A DNA stretch of 52,996 nt from Pedobacter nyackensis (GTDB taxonomy: Bacteria > Bacteroidota > Bacteroidia > Sphingobacteriales > Sphingobacteriaceae), in contig NZ_FWYB01000022.1 in assembly GCF_900176505.1 (NCBI RefSeq), positions 1 to 52,996 of the forward strand. The letters are read 5' to 3'. This document shows, piece by piece, positions 16,929 through 25,890 of the stretch (positions within the stretch are counted from its first letter, which is position 1; the number at the start of each line of letters is the position of its first letter). The notes under the pieces were generated by a model, which did not search any database, was not told where the DNA came from, and saw only the letters and a list, made by a program, of their open reading frames with translations. Position numbers and translations under genes: made by a program.

Positions 16929-18713
16929 TTATTGATCCCAACCAAATACTTGCTTAAGCTTATCATTCAGCAATATTTGTTGACGAGGAATTGGACGATA
17001 ATAATATTTTGGTTCTATAAAAGTTCTAGGTAAATCACGATCTCTGGTAAATGAAACAAAACCAGAGTTGCCGCCTGACAAGTAAAAAGTATTGTCCTTT
17101 CCGCTGGCATCTTTGAGATAATATTTAGTCAATGTGGCTTTAACTGGTTCTGGTAAGCCTGCAATAGGAGCCTCATTAGTAGCCGATTCAAGTATTGCAA
17201 TATCCTGCACGCCATCACCAGTCACATCGTATGCACCTAAGGCCGGAACATATATACCTTGCTGACTGTTCTGAATAAGCTTACCTACTTTCCAACGCAT
17301 CAAATCATCATACCTTAATCCTTCGCAAGCTAACTCAACCCTTCTTTCCCTTCTAATCTCCAGCAATACATTTAAATTACTTGCATTGGCATTTGGATAA
17401 AGCGTAACAAGCGCAGGGTCTAAAGCTACACCGATATTCATGTTCGGCATCCCTACCCTACTTCTTAGCTTATTCACAGTATTATCGAGGTCTGACTGAT
17501 TGATAGGTCCCAATTCAGCTTTTGCTTCGGCATTGATCAATAGGATTTCAGCTAAGCGAAATACAGGAATATCGTTATACTGTTTTATATAGCCCTGATT
17601 TAAATCCGCTCTGGAAGGATAAAATTTGATCTGACCATATCCACCCATGGTCGGATTGATCTTGTGAAGAGCGGCCCCGCCAAACTGCGCCCAGCCCGGA
17701 TAGTTTATCGTAGCTTTCATCCTTGGATCACGATTATCAAACAACTGTGCGAAAGGCTTCGTGAAGTTTGTAAAAGGCGTTCCGTCGGTATTCAAATACG
17801 ATTCTGCAAGACTTCTGCTTAAGGCAAAATTAAAGTTCAATACCAGTGAAGCACCATGTCCGACATCCAATGCTGGATCGAAATCTTTCCAGAGAATGAT
17901 TTCTTTATTGCCAGATAAACTAGTTGCGTTAAAAAGACTAGCGTAATCAGCAGAACCATTACCAAAAATGCTGAAACCACCTTCAGTCATAATTTTAGTA
18001 CTCGATTCAACAGCAATTGTTAAAAATCTGCTATAATCATTGGTTAACCCAAGTTCGCTATGGTATTTTCTAAAGGTACCTTCGTGAAGGGCAAAGCGCG
18101 AAAGCAATGACAGCGCGGCCCATTTTGTAATCCTCGTATTTGTTCCATCTGTCTTAATATGATTCACGGCAAATTGAAGATCTTCCAAAACTTTATCTGC
18201 AACAAATGCCCTGGGATCCTGTCCTTTATACAATGCCTGGTCCCCGTCTACAAGAACCGAGCTATACCATGGAACATTGCTATATTTCTTAATTTTTTCA
18301 AAATAAAACATTGCTCTGAAAAATCTGGCAATCCCTATATAATGATCTATATCTACTTGATTACCATTCACCTGACCCACATTATCCAGCATATAATTGA
18401 TAGCTCTCAGTTTTTTCCAATCGTTAGTATCCCAGCCTCCGTAATTGTCTTGGGTTATCTGACCACGAACCAACATATCTGTTTCCACACTAACATTATG
18501 TGTAGCTATGTTATCAGAATTCATATCATCCAGAGGCGTCGGCAAATTTTCATAAAACCCGTTGGTATAGGTCTCCAAATCTGTGGTTGTAAGAAAAAAC
18601 AAAGGCTTGGTAATGGTAGTTTGTGGATCTCTCTGCAGAAAATCCTTCTTACAACTGGAAATTGACACTCCGGATAAAATCAGTGCTATATATAATAATC
18701 TATTAAATTTCAT
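16929..18713 (-). CDS. SusD/RagB-family lipoprotein, locus B
   Basis: The 594-residue product is a SusD-family glycan-binding surface lipoprotein. The type II signal ends in SISSC (lipidated C21), then KKDFLQRDPQTTI. Helical motifs include YIGIARFFRAMFYFEKIKKY and PVFRLAEILLINAEAKAELG, with RRERRVELACEGLRYDDLMRWK as the C-terminal signature. It is about 50 residues longer than the locus A SusD, with extra sequence between that signature and the C-terminus, where binding-site loops usually differ. It starts 11 bp after the susC stop. The partner SusC carries an STN domain and lies downstream of ECF sigma and fecR, so uptake and signalling are linked. No glycosidase is in this operon. Confidence 0.95.
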   Translation of the reverse strand: MKFNRLLYIALILSGVSISSCKKDFLQRDPQTTITKPLFFLTTTDLETYTNGFYENLPTPLDDMNSDNIATHNVSVETDMLVRGQITQDNYGGWDTNDWKKLRAINYMLDNVGQVNGNQVDIDHYIGIARFFRAMFYFEKIKKYSNVPWYSSVLVDGDQALYKGQDPRAFVADKVLEDLQFAVNHIKTDGTNTRITKWAALSLLSRFALHEGTFRKYHSELGLTNDYSRFLTIAVESSTKIMTEGGFSIFGNGSADYASLFNATSLSGNKEIILWKDFDPALDVGHGASLVLNFNFALSRSLAESYLNTDGTPFTNFTKPFAQLFDNRDPRMKATINYPGWAQFGGAALHKINPTMGGYGQIKFYPSRADLNQGYIKQYNDIPVFRLAEILLINAEAKAELGPINQSDLDNTVNKLRSRVGMPNMNIGVALDPALVTLYPNANASNLNVLLEIRRERRVELACEGLRYDDLMRWKVGKLIQNSQQGIYVPALGAYDVTGDGVQDIAILESATNEAPIAGLPEPVKATLTKYYLKDASGKDNTFYLSGGNSGFVSFTRDRDLPRTFIEPKYYYRPIPRQQILLNDKLKQVFGWDQ

Positions 18714-18724
18714 GATGCGATAAA

Positions 18725-21700
18725 TTAAAGTGTTACATTAAGGCCAAATGAGTACGTTTTCTGGAATGGGTAAACGTTACCGCTTATTGCTTCCGGATCC
18801 AGATTGAATTTGACGCCTGACTTATCGAAGAGATTCTCGCCACTAAAATAGACCCTCACCCTATTTAACTGAAGTTTGTTAACTACCTTTTGAGGGATAG
18901 TATAACCTACGGTTAGATTTTTAAGTCTTACATAAGCAAAATTCTGAAGATACCTGGTTTGAGGATATCCCAATTCGGATACATCTTCTGCGATATAGGA
19001 CTTAAGACGAGGAAAATAAGCGTTAGGATTTGATGGAGACCATTTATCCATTGACTGTACCGTAGGGTTTGTCCATGGCTGAGCAAAAATACTCCAGAAA
19101 TAAACGTTATTATTTCTTGGATAAAAGTCCTGCTTACCTATCCCCATAAAAAATGCACGTACATCGAATCCTTTCCAGGCAAGATTAAGATCAGCGCCAA
19201 AAGTATAGCGCGGACTCGTGTTACCAATTCTTATGAGGTCACCGTGATCATCGGCTGTATTTTTGCCTTTGTTGATAAATCCATCACCATTCTGGTCTTT
19301 CCACTTCAAATCCCCAACACCAAAGGTACCTCCAGCATCATCTGAAACGAAGGCTTGTTGATTAGCATGACTTGCAAGTTCTGCTTCAGTTTGAAAAAAG
19401 CCTTCAGTTTCCAGGCCCCAGAGCTCTCCAATTTCCTGACCTACATAATAATCGGTCAACATCTTAGTAGGGTTATCAAACCTGGTAATAAACGAACGAC
19501 TATCCGCAACATTAATACCGAATCCGTAAGAGAATGGACTTCTTGCTATTGTAGTAACATCTTTCCATCCAACACGTAATTCCCATCCTTTTGTTTTTAA
19601 ATCTGCAGCATTAAGTACCGGCGGTTTAGAACCAAAAACTGCAGGCAAGGTTTTTCCTGGGACTAGCATCCCATCTGTGTAGCGGGTATACTTGTCGAAA
19701 TTAACATTAAGTTTATCGTTAAACCAGCTCATGTCTACCCCAAAATTGACTGTAGAAACCTTTTCCCAGGTCTGACTTGGAGAAACAGGATTAGGTGTAT
19801 AAACAGCTTGCGGTCTGATTCCTCCCAATACCTGCCCTATTTGCTTGGATTCCATATTGGCAATGTAGTCGTAGGGACCAACATTCTGGTTACCCAATGA
19901 GCCATATGATCCTCTGAATTTTAAAACATCCAGCTTGATGCTTTCAGTTATAGACTTCAAGAAACTTTCGTTTGAAGCTACCCAGGCAACAGATGCCGAT
20001 GGAAAGAATCCCCATCTATCACCATTTGGAAATCTGGATGTCCCATCATAACGTCCGTTAAGCTCAACAATATATTTATCGTTATAAATATAGTTTAAAC
20101 GATAGAAAATTCCCCTTACCGCCCAGTCAGAAATACCCTCGCCGGTAGTTGCTGTTCCCGTAGCTAATGCTAAAGTAGGTAAGTTATTACTGATTAAGCC
20201 TGTTTTGTTTACCCAGGATTTCTGATCATATCTGTATTCCTGATTATAACCTGCTAAAGCCTGAAAGTAATGCTTGTTGGAAGTTTTGTGGAAATCGGCA
20301 TATAGGTTAATAATGTCATTTCTAACTTCAGTATTTTCTACGCCAACATATGATGTTCCTGGTCCTGCGTAACTTACAGGCGAATTTGGTCCAGAGCTAT
20401 ATGGTACTCTGAAATCGCCTCCATGACGCACACCAGCATTACGCCTGAAGGTTACATCTCCCTTAAGCTCCAACATATTTTTAATCACACTTGCTGTTGC
20501 ATTAAAGGTAGTCAGGAAATTATTATACTTCTGGATGGTACGTCCTCCTTTTTGTACTCTTCCCATGTTGGTAGCCCCTGCGGCGGTGTAAGTCCCATCA
20601 GGATTAAATACCGCGTCTAATGAACTTTCACGATTTATTCCCCAGAAATAATCATAGTTATCCAATGAGGCAGTAGGTGCATCATATACAGAACTGGTAA
20701 AAGCCATATTGTTGCCGACATTAAGCCATTTGAATATCTTAACATCGATTTTACCTCTTATGTTGTACCTGTCATATGCCTCATTTGCATCTTTAATTAC
20801 ACCATCATTTCTCAAGTATTCTGTTGAAAGCATGTAACCGAAATCCTCAGATTTTTTGGACATGTTAAAATTGGCATTATAACTTGGTGATGAACTATTG
20901 AATGCTTCTTTGAACCAATCCGTCGATGCCACAGAAATCCATTGATTCGGATTAGTAGGATTTAAGTAAACAGGCGGTAGTGATGGATCTTCAGATCTTC
21001 TTTTCGCATAATCTCTGATCGTTGCATCATTGAACGCCTGAGGATAATAAGGATATGCAGCTTCGTGCTTTGTGGTATAAGAAATATAAGGATCAGTAAT
21101 GGTTTGAGGCAACCTACCTAAATTTTTATAGGCATAATATGCATTTGCACTGATACTTAGCTTACCGCTTTTTGCGCTTTTAGTAGTAATTAATATAACA
21201 CCAAATGAGGCTCTAGCTCCATATATAGCGGCAGATGCCGCATCCTTTAAAACCGATACACTTTCAATGTCATTTGGATTAAGCAAGCTCAACTCGCCAG
21301 CTGAATAAGGAACGTTATCTACCAAAATATACGGACTGGTATATAAATTATCCTTTCCTTTACCTTCAGTTAATCCGCCTAATGAAGTTACTCCCCTGAT
21401 GTTAAAAGCGGTAGCATCATTTGCTCGTCCACTCCCATTGGTAATGTTTAAGTTAGGGATTAAGCCTTGTAAACCAGCACCAATACTTGTTATTGGTCTG
21501 TTCTCTATCTCTTTAGCCGTAATACCATCTACAGCACCACTTAAGTTGATTTTCTTTTGCTTACCATAACCTACTACTACAAAATCATCTAATGCTTTTA
21601 CATCACCTTTTAAGATGATTTGAAGTTGGGTGCGGTTTCCTACCGCAACTTCCTGGGTTTTTGAACCCACATAAGAAATAATCAGGACATCATCAGTCTT

Positions 21701-22210
21701 AGCATTGATGATAAAATTACCATTGCTATCGGTTATTGCTGAACCTGAAGCGCCTTTAACTTTAACACTTGCACCTGCCACGGGCCTGCCATACTCATCA
21801 AAAACTTTCCCTTTAATGCTTTCAAATACTAAAGCTGAACTAGCAGGTGCTATCCTTTTGAGGATAACCGTGCGATCAAAGATCTTATAGGTTAAGGGCT
21901 GTCCTTTCAGACAAAGCTCCATAATCTGATCAATTGAGGCATCCTTTACATCTACGGATACCTTCCCAGATTTTGAAATTTCTATCTTATCATATAAGAA
22001 CAAATAATCGCTCTGCTTCTCGATCGTCTTTAATATAAGATCAATCGAAGCATTTCTTTGCTTTAGTGTTATTTTTTGGCTATATACACTTGCACTAACC
22101 TGACAGAGGCCTGTGATTAAGAGTAATATTATTAGCTTCATAACCAGTATTAATTGTGTTGGTTTACGCTGCAACTTAAATACAGCGCTAAAGAATGTAA
22201 AAAAATTCAT
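18725..22210 (-). CDS. SusC/RagA-family TonB-linked transducer, locus B
   Basis: The 1161-residue protein is a signalling SusC. After a signal segment (LIILLLITGLCQVSASVYSQ, about residues 26-45) comes an STN domain at about 46-115 (KITLKQRNASIDLILKTIEKQ), which contacts FecR in the periplasm. Next are a carboxypeptidase-regulatory-like domain at about 130-205, the plug starting near DDFVVVGYGKQKKINLSGA with the SVLKDAASAAIYGARASFGVILITTK motif, and a barrel ending SFGLNVTL. This order is that of TonB-dependent transducers that activate their ECF sigma when ligand binds. The start at 22210 leaves a 25-residue extension before the core signal; Met24 (MKLIILLL) is an alternative start. The upstream gap with fecR holds a predicted antisense-strand RNA. 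Confidence 0.95.
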   Translation of the reverse strand: MNFFTFFSAVFKLQRKPTQLILVMKLIILLLITGLCQVSASVYSQKITLKQRNASIDLILKTIEKQSDYLFLYDKIEISKSGKVSVDVKDASIDQIMELCLKGQPLTYKIFDRTVILKRIAPASSALVFESIKGKVFDEYGRPVAGASVKVKGASGSAITDSNGNFIINAKTDDVLIISYVGSKTQEVAVGNRTQLQIILKGDVKALDDFVVVGYGKQKKINLSGAVDGITAKEIENRPITSIGAGLQGLIPNLNITNGSGRANDATAFNIRGVTSLGGLTEGKGKDNLYTSPYILVDNVPYSAGELSLLNPNDIESVSVLKDAASAAIYGARASFGVILITTKSAKSGKLSISANAYYAYKNLGRLPQTITDPYISYTTKHEAAYPYYPQAFNDATIRDYAKRRSEDPSLPPVYLNPTNPNQWISVASTDWFKEAFNSSSPSYNANFNMSKKSEDFGYMLSTEYLRNDGVIKDANEAYDRYNIRGKIDVKIFKWLNVGNNMAFTSSVYDAPTASLDNYDYFWGINRESSLDAVFNPDGTYTAAGATNMGRVQKGGRTIQKYNNFLTTFNATASVIKNMLELKGDVTFRRNAGVRHGGDFRVPYSSGPNSPVSYAGPGTSYVGVENTEVRNDIINLYADFHKTSNKHYFQALAGYNQEYRYDQKSWVNKTGLISNNLPTLALATGTATTGEGISDWAVRGIFYRLNYIYNDKYIVELNGRYDGTSRFPNGDRWGFFPSASVAWVASNESFLKSITESIKLDVLKFRGSYGSLGNQNVGPYDYIANMESKQIGQVLGGIRPQAVYTPNPVSPSQTWEKVSTVNFGVDMSWFNDKLNVNFDKYTRYTDGMLVPGKTLPAVFGSKPPVLNAADLKTKGWELRVGWKDVTTIARSPFSYGFGINVADSRSFITRFDNPTKMLTDYYVGQEIGELWGLETEGFFQTEAELASHANQQAFVSDDAGGTFGVGDLKWKDQNGDGFINKGKNTADDHGDLIRIGNTSPRYTFGADLNLAWKGFDVRAFFMGIGKQDFYPRNNNVYFWSIFAQPWTNPTVQSMDKWSPSNPNAYFPRLKSYIAEDVSELGYPQTRYLQNFAYVRLKNLTVGYTIPQKVVNKLQLNRVRVYFSGENLFDKSGVKFNLDPEAISGNVYPFQKTYSFGLNVTL

Positions 22211-22218
22211 AGCTTTGA

Positions 22219-22252
22219 ATTGGGGTTTAACATTAGACCTTGATAACTTTTG
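22219..22252 (+). promoter_or_regulatory. Possible antisense-strand promoter in the fecR-susC gap (locus B)
   Basis: On the plus strand ATTG (22219-22222) is followed after 21 bp by TAACTTTTG (22244-22252), near the Bacteroidetes -33/-7 pattern. RNA would start near 22257. The match is imperfect and is given weight only because a strong terminator follows on the same strand. Confidence 0.3.
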
Positions 22253-22256
22253 TTTT

Positions 22257-22336
22257 CCTGATTAAGACCTTGTCCATCAGGATTTCTAATCCCAAAATTT
22301 CAACGGGAAGTGGTACGAACACTTCTCGTTTTTTTT
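22257..22336 (+). ncRNA. Predicted divergent small RNA upstream of susC (DonS-like position)
   Basis: The approximately 80-nt plus-strand segment would fold into a 7-bp stem (22256-22262 with 22276-22282, TCCTGAT/ATCAGGA), then an 11-bp stem (22302-22312 with 22320-22330), followed by eight T residues. No plus-strand gene is nearby, so the terminator has no other obvious client. The position is antisense to the fecR-susC spacer and the likely susC leader. It resembles the DonS-type cis-encoded RNAs that repress polysaccharide loci in Bacteroides. The exact 5' end is a guess. Confidence 0.4.
22302..22336 (+). terminator. Plus-strand intrinsic terminator with no plus-strand gene
   Basis: An 11-bp stem (AACGGGAAGTG / CACTTCTCGTT, one G-U pair), a 7-base loop and a T8 run at 22329-22336. 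On the minus strand the hairpin is preceded by A residues and not followed by a T-run, so it does not look like a terminator for fecR. Confidence 0.75.
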
Positions 22337-22410
22337 GAAGATTATTGCTGGAATTTATTTCGTCTTATTTCTTCATAAAATGCTGGTTTAATTATGAAAT
22401 GGTTTGGTTG

Positions 22411-23562
22411 TTACTTAGGATTTACTATTATTTTATTCTTTTCTATTGTACAATGGATACCACTATAAGAGAGCATTTCAACTAATTCTTTAGCACTAAC
22501 TGTTCTGGGAATTCTCCCTATATACTGCTTTACAGGGACTGAACCGTTATACTGAATTTCAGTATTGTACCACCTGGATATTTGTCGCATCACGGCAGCT
22601 ACATCTGCATTATCAAATTGAAAATACCCATCTTTCCAGGCTACAAGTACATTCGGATCTTCTATTTCCTTCATATTGATCAGATTTGAATTCCTGGTAA
22701 TGCTAGCCTGTTGTCCAGGCTTCAACAAAAGACATTGATTATTCCTTTTTACACTCACAGATCCTTCCAGTAAAGTGGTAAGTTCTGCGTCCTCATCATC
22801 ATATGCATTGATATTGAAATGAGTGCCTAAAACTGTTACTTCAGATCCTTTGGTACTTACTATAAAAGGTTTTAATTTATTTTTTGCTACTTCAAAATAC
22901 GCCTCTCCTGTAACTGCTACCTTACGATCTTTCCCGCAAAAAACAGCAGGAAAAGTGATAGATGAACCAGAATTCAGCCATACCTCAGTTTTATCTGCCA
23001 AAATCAAATGATACTGACCGCCACGAGGAGTGGTAACTGTATTCATCAATGCAACATTAGCCCCAGGTTGATCAATTATACTGTAAACCAGTTCTCCACT
23101 TTTAGTTTTAGTTACCTCAACACCTTGCTGATTAGAAATCTGACCAGTAATATCATCGTTGAGAACAACACTAGTACCATTAGCAAGCTTTAAAATAGCA
23201 TTGTTCCCACCGGGCTTTATTTCATGATTTGCAGTTAAAGAGGACTTAGCACTCCTATTTGGATTTACAAAAAACAAATACACAATCCCCAGCAGCGCTC
23301 CTATTAGAATTGCAGCTTTTGCAAAATAATGACGATATATTTTAAAAGTATTTTTCTTGTCGCCGTCTTTGGCTGTATTCATCATGTTAGCCTCAACGTT
23401 AGCATAAATATTTGCCTTAAAGTTTGCTAACTCATCTAAAGAAAAATTAGGGACTTCTCCATTTACGCTTTCATACCAATCCTCAACTATCCTGATTTCT
23501 TCAGGCGTAGCAGTTTGGTCATTGTATTTTTTTAATAAATATTTTAATTCTTCAATATCCAA
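22411..23562 (-). CDS. FecR-family anti-sigma factor, locus B
   Basis: The 383-residue inner-membrane protein has an N-terminal cytoplasmic anti-sigma part (residues 1-75), one membrane helix at about 81-99 (AAILIGALLGIVYLFFV), a FecR domain with TPRGGQYHLILADKTEVWLNSGS and TGEAYFEV signatures at about 170-270, and a C-terminal DUF4974 domain ending near residue 383. It should hold the upstream ECF sigma inactive until the locus B SusC STN domain signals ligand. The only sensible start is TTG at 23562: no in-frame ATG occurs before a stop upstream, and the first internal Met is at residue 60, inside the domain. It lies 65 bp after the sigma gene and 200 bp before susC. Confidence 0.93.
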   Translation of the reverse strand: MDIEELKYLLKKYNDQTATPEEIRIVEDWYESVNGEVPNFSLDELANFKANIYANVEANMMNTAKDGDKKNTFKIYRHYFAKAAILIGALLGIVYLFFVNPNRSAKSSLTANHEIKPGGNNAILKLANGTSVVLNDDITGQISNQQGVEVTKTKSGELVYSIIDQPGANVALMNTVTTPRGGQYHLILADKTEVWLNSGSSITFPAVFCGKDRKVAVTGEAYFEVAKNKLKPFIVSTKGSEVTVLGTHFNINAYDDEDAELTTLLEGSVSVKRNNQCLLLKPGQQASITRNSNLINMKEIEDPNVLVAWKDGYFQFDNADVAAVMRQISRWYNTEIQYNGSVPVKQYIGRIPRTVSAKELVEMLSYSGIHCTIEKNKIIVNPK

Positions 23563-23627
23563 AATGAGTGCTTTTATCTATATATCCGATACCGGAGAAG
23601 AAAGTACTATGGCATAGTTTATTTTTT

Positions 23628-24200
23628 TTAAAAAAAAAGAATACGTACCCAGGATGAACCATAATCCTTTGCTATCATTCTTAGGCGGCCATAAGCCATT
23701 TGTAGCTGGTTCTTGATGGTCTGTTCAGATAAAGACAGGTTACCGGCAATTTGTTTAATCGATAATTCATCATCCTTTTTCAGGAGATAAATTTCACGCA
23801 TCCGAGGTGGCATTTTAGCCACTTCTTTGTCTATAATAGCTTTTAGTTCTTTTTCTATAAGGATATCCTGTGCATATGAATCAATTGGGACATCTTTTGT
23901 GCTTACACTTATAGCATACTTGATCCTAACTTCATCCCTTTCATAAAGTTTAAGTACTTTATTTCTAAGAATAGCATATAGATATGCCAGAACACATCCT
24001 TCAGAATCAAGGGTATCAATCTTATCCCAAAGTGATAAAAAAGCATCCTGAACCAAATCCTTAGCGATATCATTACAATGAACCTTTTTATATGCTTGCT
24101 TAAATAAGGCATGCCAATAGGCTTCAAAAACGAGTTGAAATGCCCGTTTTTTGTCGGATTTAACTAATTGAAAAAAATTAATGTCCAATTCTTTGTCCAT
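23628..24200 (-). CDS. ECF sigma-70 factor, locus B
   Basis: This 190-residue ECF sigma factor belongs to the Bacteroidota group paired with FecR and SusC. Region 2 spans about residues 22-95 (KDLVQDAFLSLWDKIDTL for -10 recognition and core binding). Region 4 spans about 125-180 (LPPRMREIYLLKKDDELSIKQIAGNLSLSEQTIKNQLQMAYGRL-type helix-turn-helix for -35 recognition; here MPPRMREIYLLK). The C-terminus is a short hydrophobic WVRILFF tail, and the locus C sigma has a similar one. It is the first gene of locus B and presumably drives the susC-susD-phosphoesterase genes when released by FecR. Confidence 0.93.
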   Translation of the reverse strand: MDKELDINFFQLVKSDKKRAFQLVFEAYWHALFKQAYKKVHCNDIAKDLVQDAFLSLWDKIDTLDSEGCVLAYLYAILRNKVLKLYERDEVRIKYAISVSTKDVPIDSYAQDILIEKELKAIIDKEVAKMPPRMREIYLLKKDDELSIKQIAGNLSLSEQTIKNQLQMAYGRLRMIAKDYGSSWVRILFF

Positions 24201-24476
24201 AAATGATCCGCATGGGCTAGATTAACTTAATGAATGCCTATAGTGTCTTATTGTTTCGCAAATTAAAATAATGATTATTAACTTATCATAAACTAAATAA
24301 AAACTACTACAAACAATGTAACATCACCTACCCGCGATTACTCCCCCTACATGTATGTCTATCATTTAATTCAGAAAAATTCTATTTATATCCCGTCATT
24401 GTTACTCTAATCTATTTATTATTAATTAATAAATCAAAATAAAGTAAAAATGGAACACGAGCTCCCCTTTTTTATG
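24201..24476. other. Intergenic region between sulfatase and locus B sigma genes
   Basis: This 276-bp AT-rich stretch has no gene. It must contain the promoter of the ECF sigma gene, but I see no good -33/-7 pair. Just after the sulfatase stop a weak 5-bp minus-strand stem (24452-24465) with an ATTTTTA tail may act as a terminator. Confidence 0.4.
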
Positions 24477-25889
24477 CTACAGTTTTCCTGTAATAAACGG
24501 GAAGTTCTTTTCTTCAACATGTGCCCTGATCATGATACCCTGAATCTTCTTCACAATTTCCGGATATTTGCCCGCCAGATCAGTACTTTCTTTCGGGTCT
24601 TTACTCAGGTCATATAAAGCAATCGGATTTGCCGGATTTTTCATCACCTTCTCTTTTATTCCCTTCCAATTACCCATCCGTACTGCTTGTCGACCGCCAT
24701 CTTCATGAAACTCCCAATACAAAAAGTCGTGCTGTTTTTGTTTTCCTTTATTCAACAACACAGGCAATACAGAAACTCCATCTGAACGGAAAGGCAATGA
24801 TTGTCCCGCTAGTTCAGCAAAAGTTGGCAAGAAGTCCCAAAATGCACCTATATAATCAGAGGTCTGACCTCCTTTTATTTTACCTTGCCAATTAGCAATT
24901 ACAGGCTCCCTTATACCACCTTCTGTCAACTGTCTTTTAATCCCCTTAAAACCTCCACTGCTGTTAAAAAACTCAGGATCATTTCCTCCTTCTCTATGTG
25001 GACCGTTATCACTTGTAAAAATGATCAATGTATTTTTTTCAAGGCCCAGTTCTTTTAATTTCGAAACCAATTCACCAACATAATTATCTAATTTGGTAAC
25101 CATCGCTGCATATGCAGCATGCGGATATGCCTGAGGTTGATAACCAGAGCCATCCCATTCACTTTTTACGTTTTTAGGCTGTTCGCCAAACTTCCTTTTA
25201 TAATATTCAAAAGTCTTATCTCCATCAGGCAATTGCAAACCTGCATGAGGCAAGGTATAGGCCATATACATGAAAAATGGAGCTGAACGATTACGTTCCA
25301 TAAAACTAATTGCCTTTTTCTGAATCAATTCCGGAGCATATTCAACCTGCCTGGTTAAGGTATTATTCAATTCCACACGTTTTAGATTATCCCATAAATG
25401 ATCAGGAAAGAAATTATGCGATTGGCGCTGACAATTATATCCATAAAACTGATCAACACCTTGATTTACCGGATCACCTTCAGAGCCCGGAAATCCCATT
25501 CCCCATTTACCAAATGCACCGGTTTTATAGCCCGCAGCTTTAAACATCTCCGGCATCGTATAAGTAGCAGCCGGCAAAGGCAACTGCCCTTCAGCTTTAA
25601 CCTCATAATTCCCTCTTATGGGGGTGTGTCCGGTATGCAAACCTGTCATTAACGATGCCCGTGACGGCGCACATACAGAAGTCCCTCCGTAAAACTGCGT
25701 AAAACGTATGCCTCCAGATGCTAGCTTATCGATATTTGGTGTTTCTATTAAAGCCTGCCCATAACAGCCCAAATCTCCATAGCCCATATCATCCGCAAGA
25801 ATAAAAATCACATTAGGTTTCTCTTGTGCCGTAACATAAAGGCTACTAGTTACCAAAAAAATGGTAAAAAAGTGCTTTGTTATATTCAT
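24477..25889 (-). CDS. Secreted Cys-type arylsulfatase (second of pair)
   Basis: From ATG 25889 the product has 470 residues: a signal peptide (FFTIFLVTSSLYVTAQ, cleavage before Gln22), then the alkaline-phosphatase-like sulfatase fold. The ADDMGYGD motif gives metal ligands D33/D34. CAPSR gives the nucleophile C73, which must be converted to formylglycine, and SDNGPH gives the later Asp-Asn ligands. An in-frame TTG at 25961 would add 24 residues that overlap the upstream gene and push the signal peptide inward, so it is rejected. The ATG lies one base after the TAG stop of the preceding sulfatase gene, implying translational coupling. It removes sulfate esters from a glycan or aryl substrate, which is unidentified. 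No formylglycine-generating enzyme or anSME is in the window. Confidence 0.93.
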   Translation of the reverse strand: MNITKHFFTIFLVTSSLYVTAQEKPNVIFILADDMGYGDLGCYGQALIETPNIDKLASGGIRFTQFYGGTSVCAPSRASLMTGLHTGHTPIRGNYEVKAEGQLPLPAATYTMPEMFKAAGYKTGAFGKWGMGFPGSEGDPVNQGVDQFYGYNCQRQSHNFFPDHLWDNLKRVELNNTLTRQVEYAPELIQKKAISFMERNRSAPFFMYMAYTLPHAGLQLPDGDKTFEYYKRKFGEQPKNVKSEWDGSGYQPQAYPHAAYAAMVTKLDNYVGELVSKLKELGLEKNTLIIFTSDNGPHREGGNDPEFFNSSGGFKGIKRQLTEGGIREPVIANWQGKIKGGQTSDYIGAFWDFLPTFAELAGQSLPFRSDGVSVLPVLLNKGKQKQHDFLYWEFHEDGGRQAVRMGNWKGIKEKVMKNPANPIALYDLSKDPKESTDLAGKYPEIVKKIQGIMIRAHVEEKNFPFITGKL

Positions 25890-25890
25890 G

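Larger units (their letters stand above)
22211..22410. other. fecR-susC gap of locus B
   Basis: This 200-bp gap between genes on the minus strand contains a plus-strand promoter-like pair, two stem-loops and a terminator (22219-22336). It also has an imperfect direct repeat ATTAGACCTTG (22232-22242) and ATTAAGACCTTG (22261-22272). The susC promoter must also lie here if the two genes are transcribed separately. Confidence 0.6.

Noticed and set aside
24452..24465. Hairpin after the second sulfatase as a firm terminator
   Set aside because: Only five base pairs with a G-U pair and a T5 tail; too weak to list separately.
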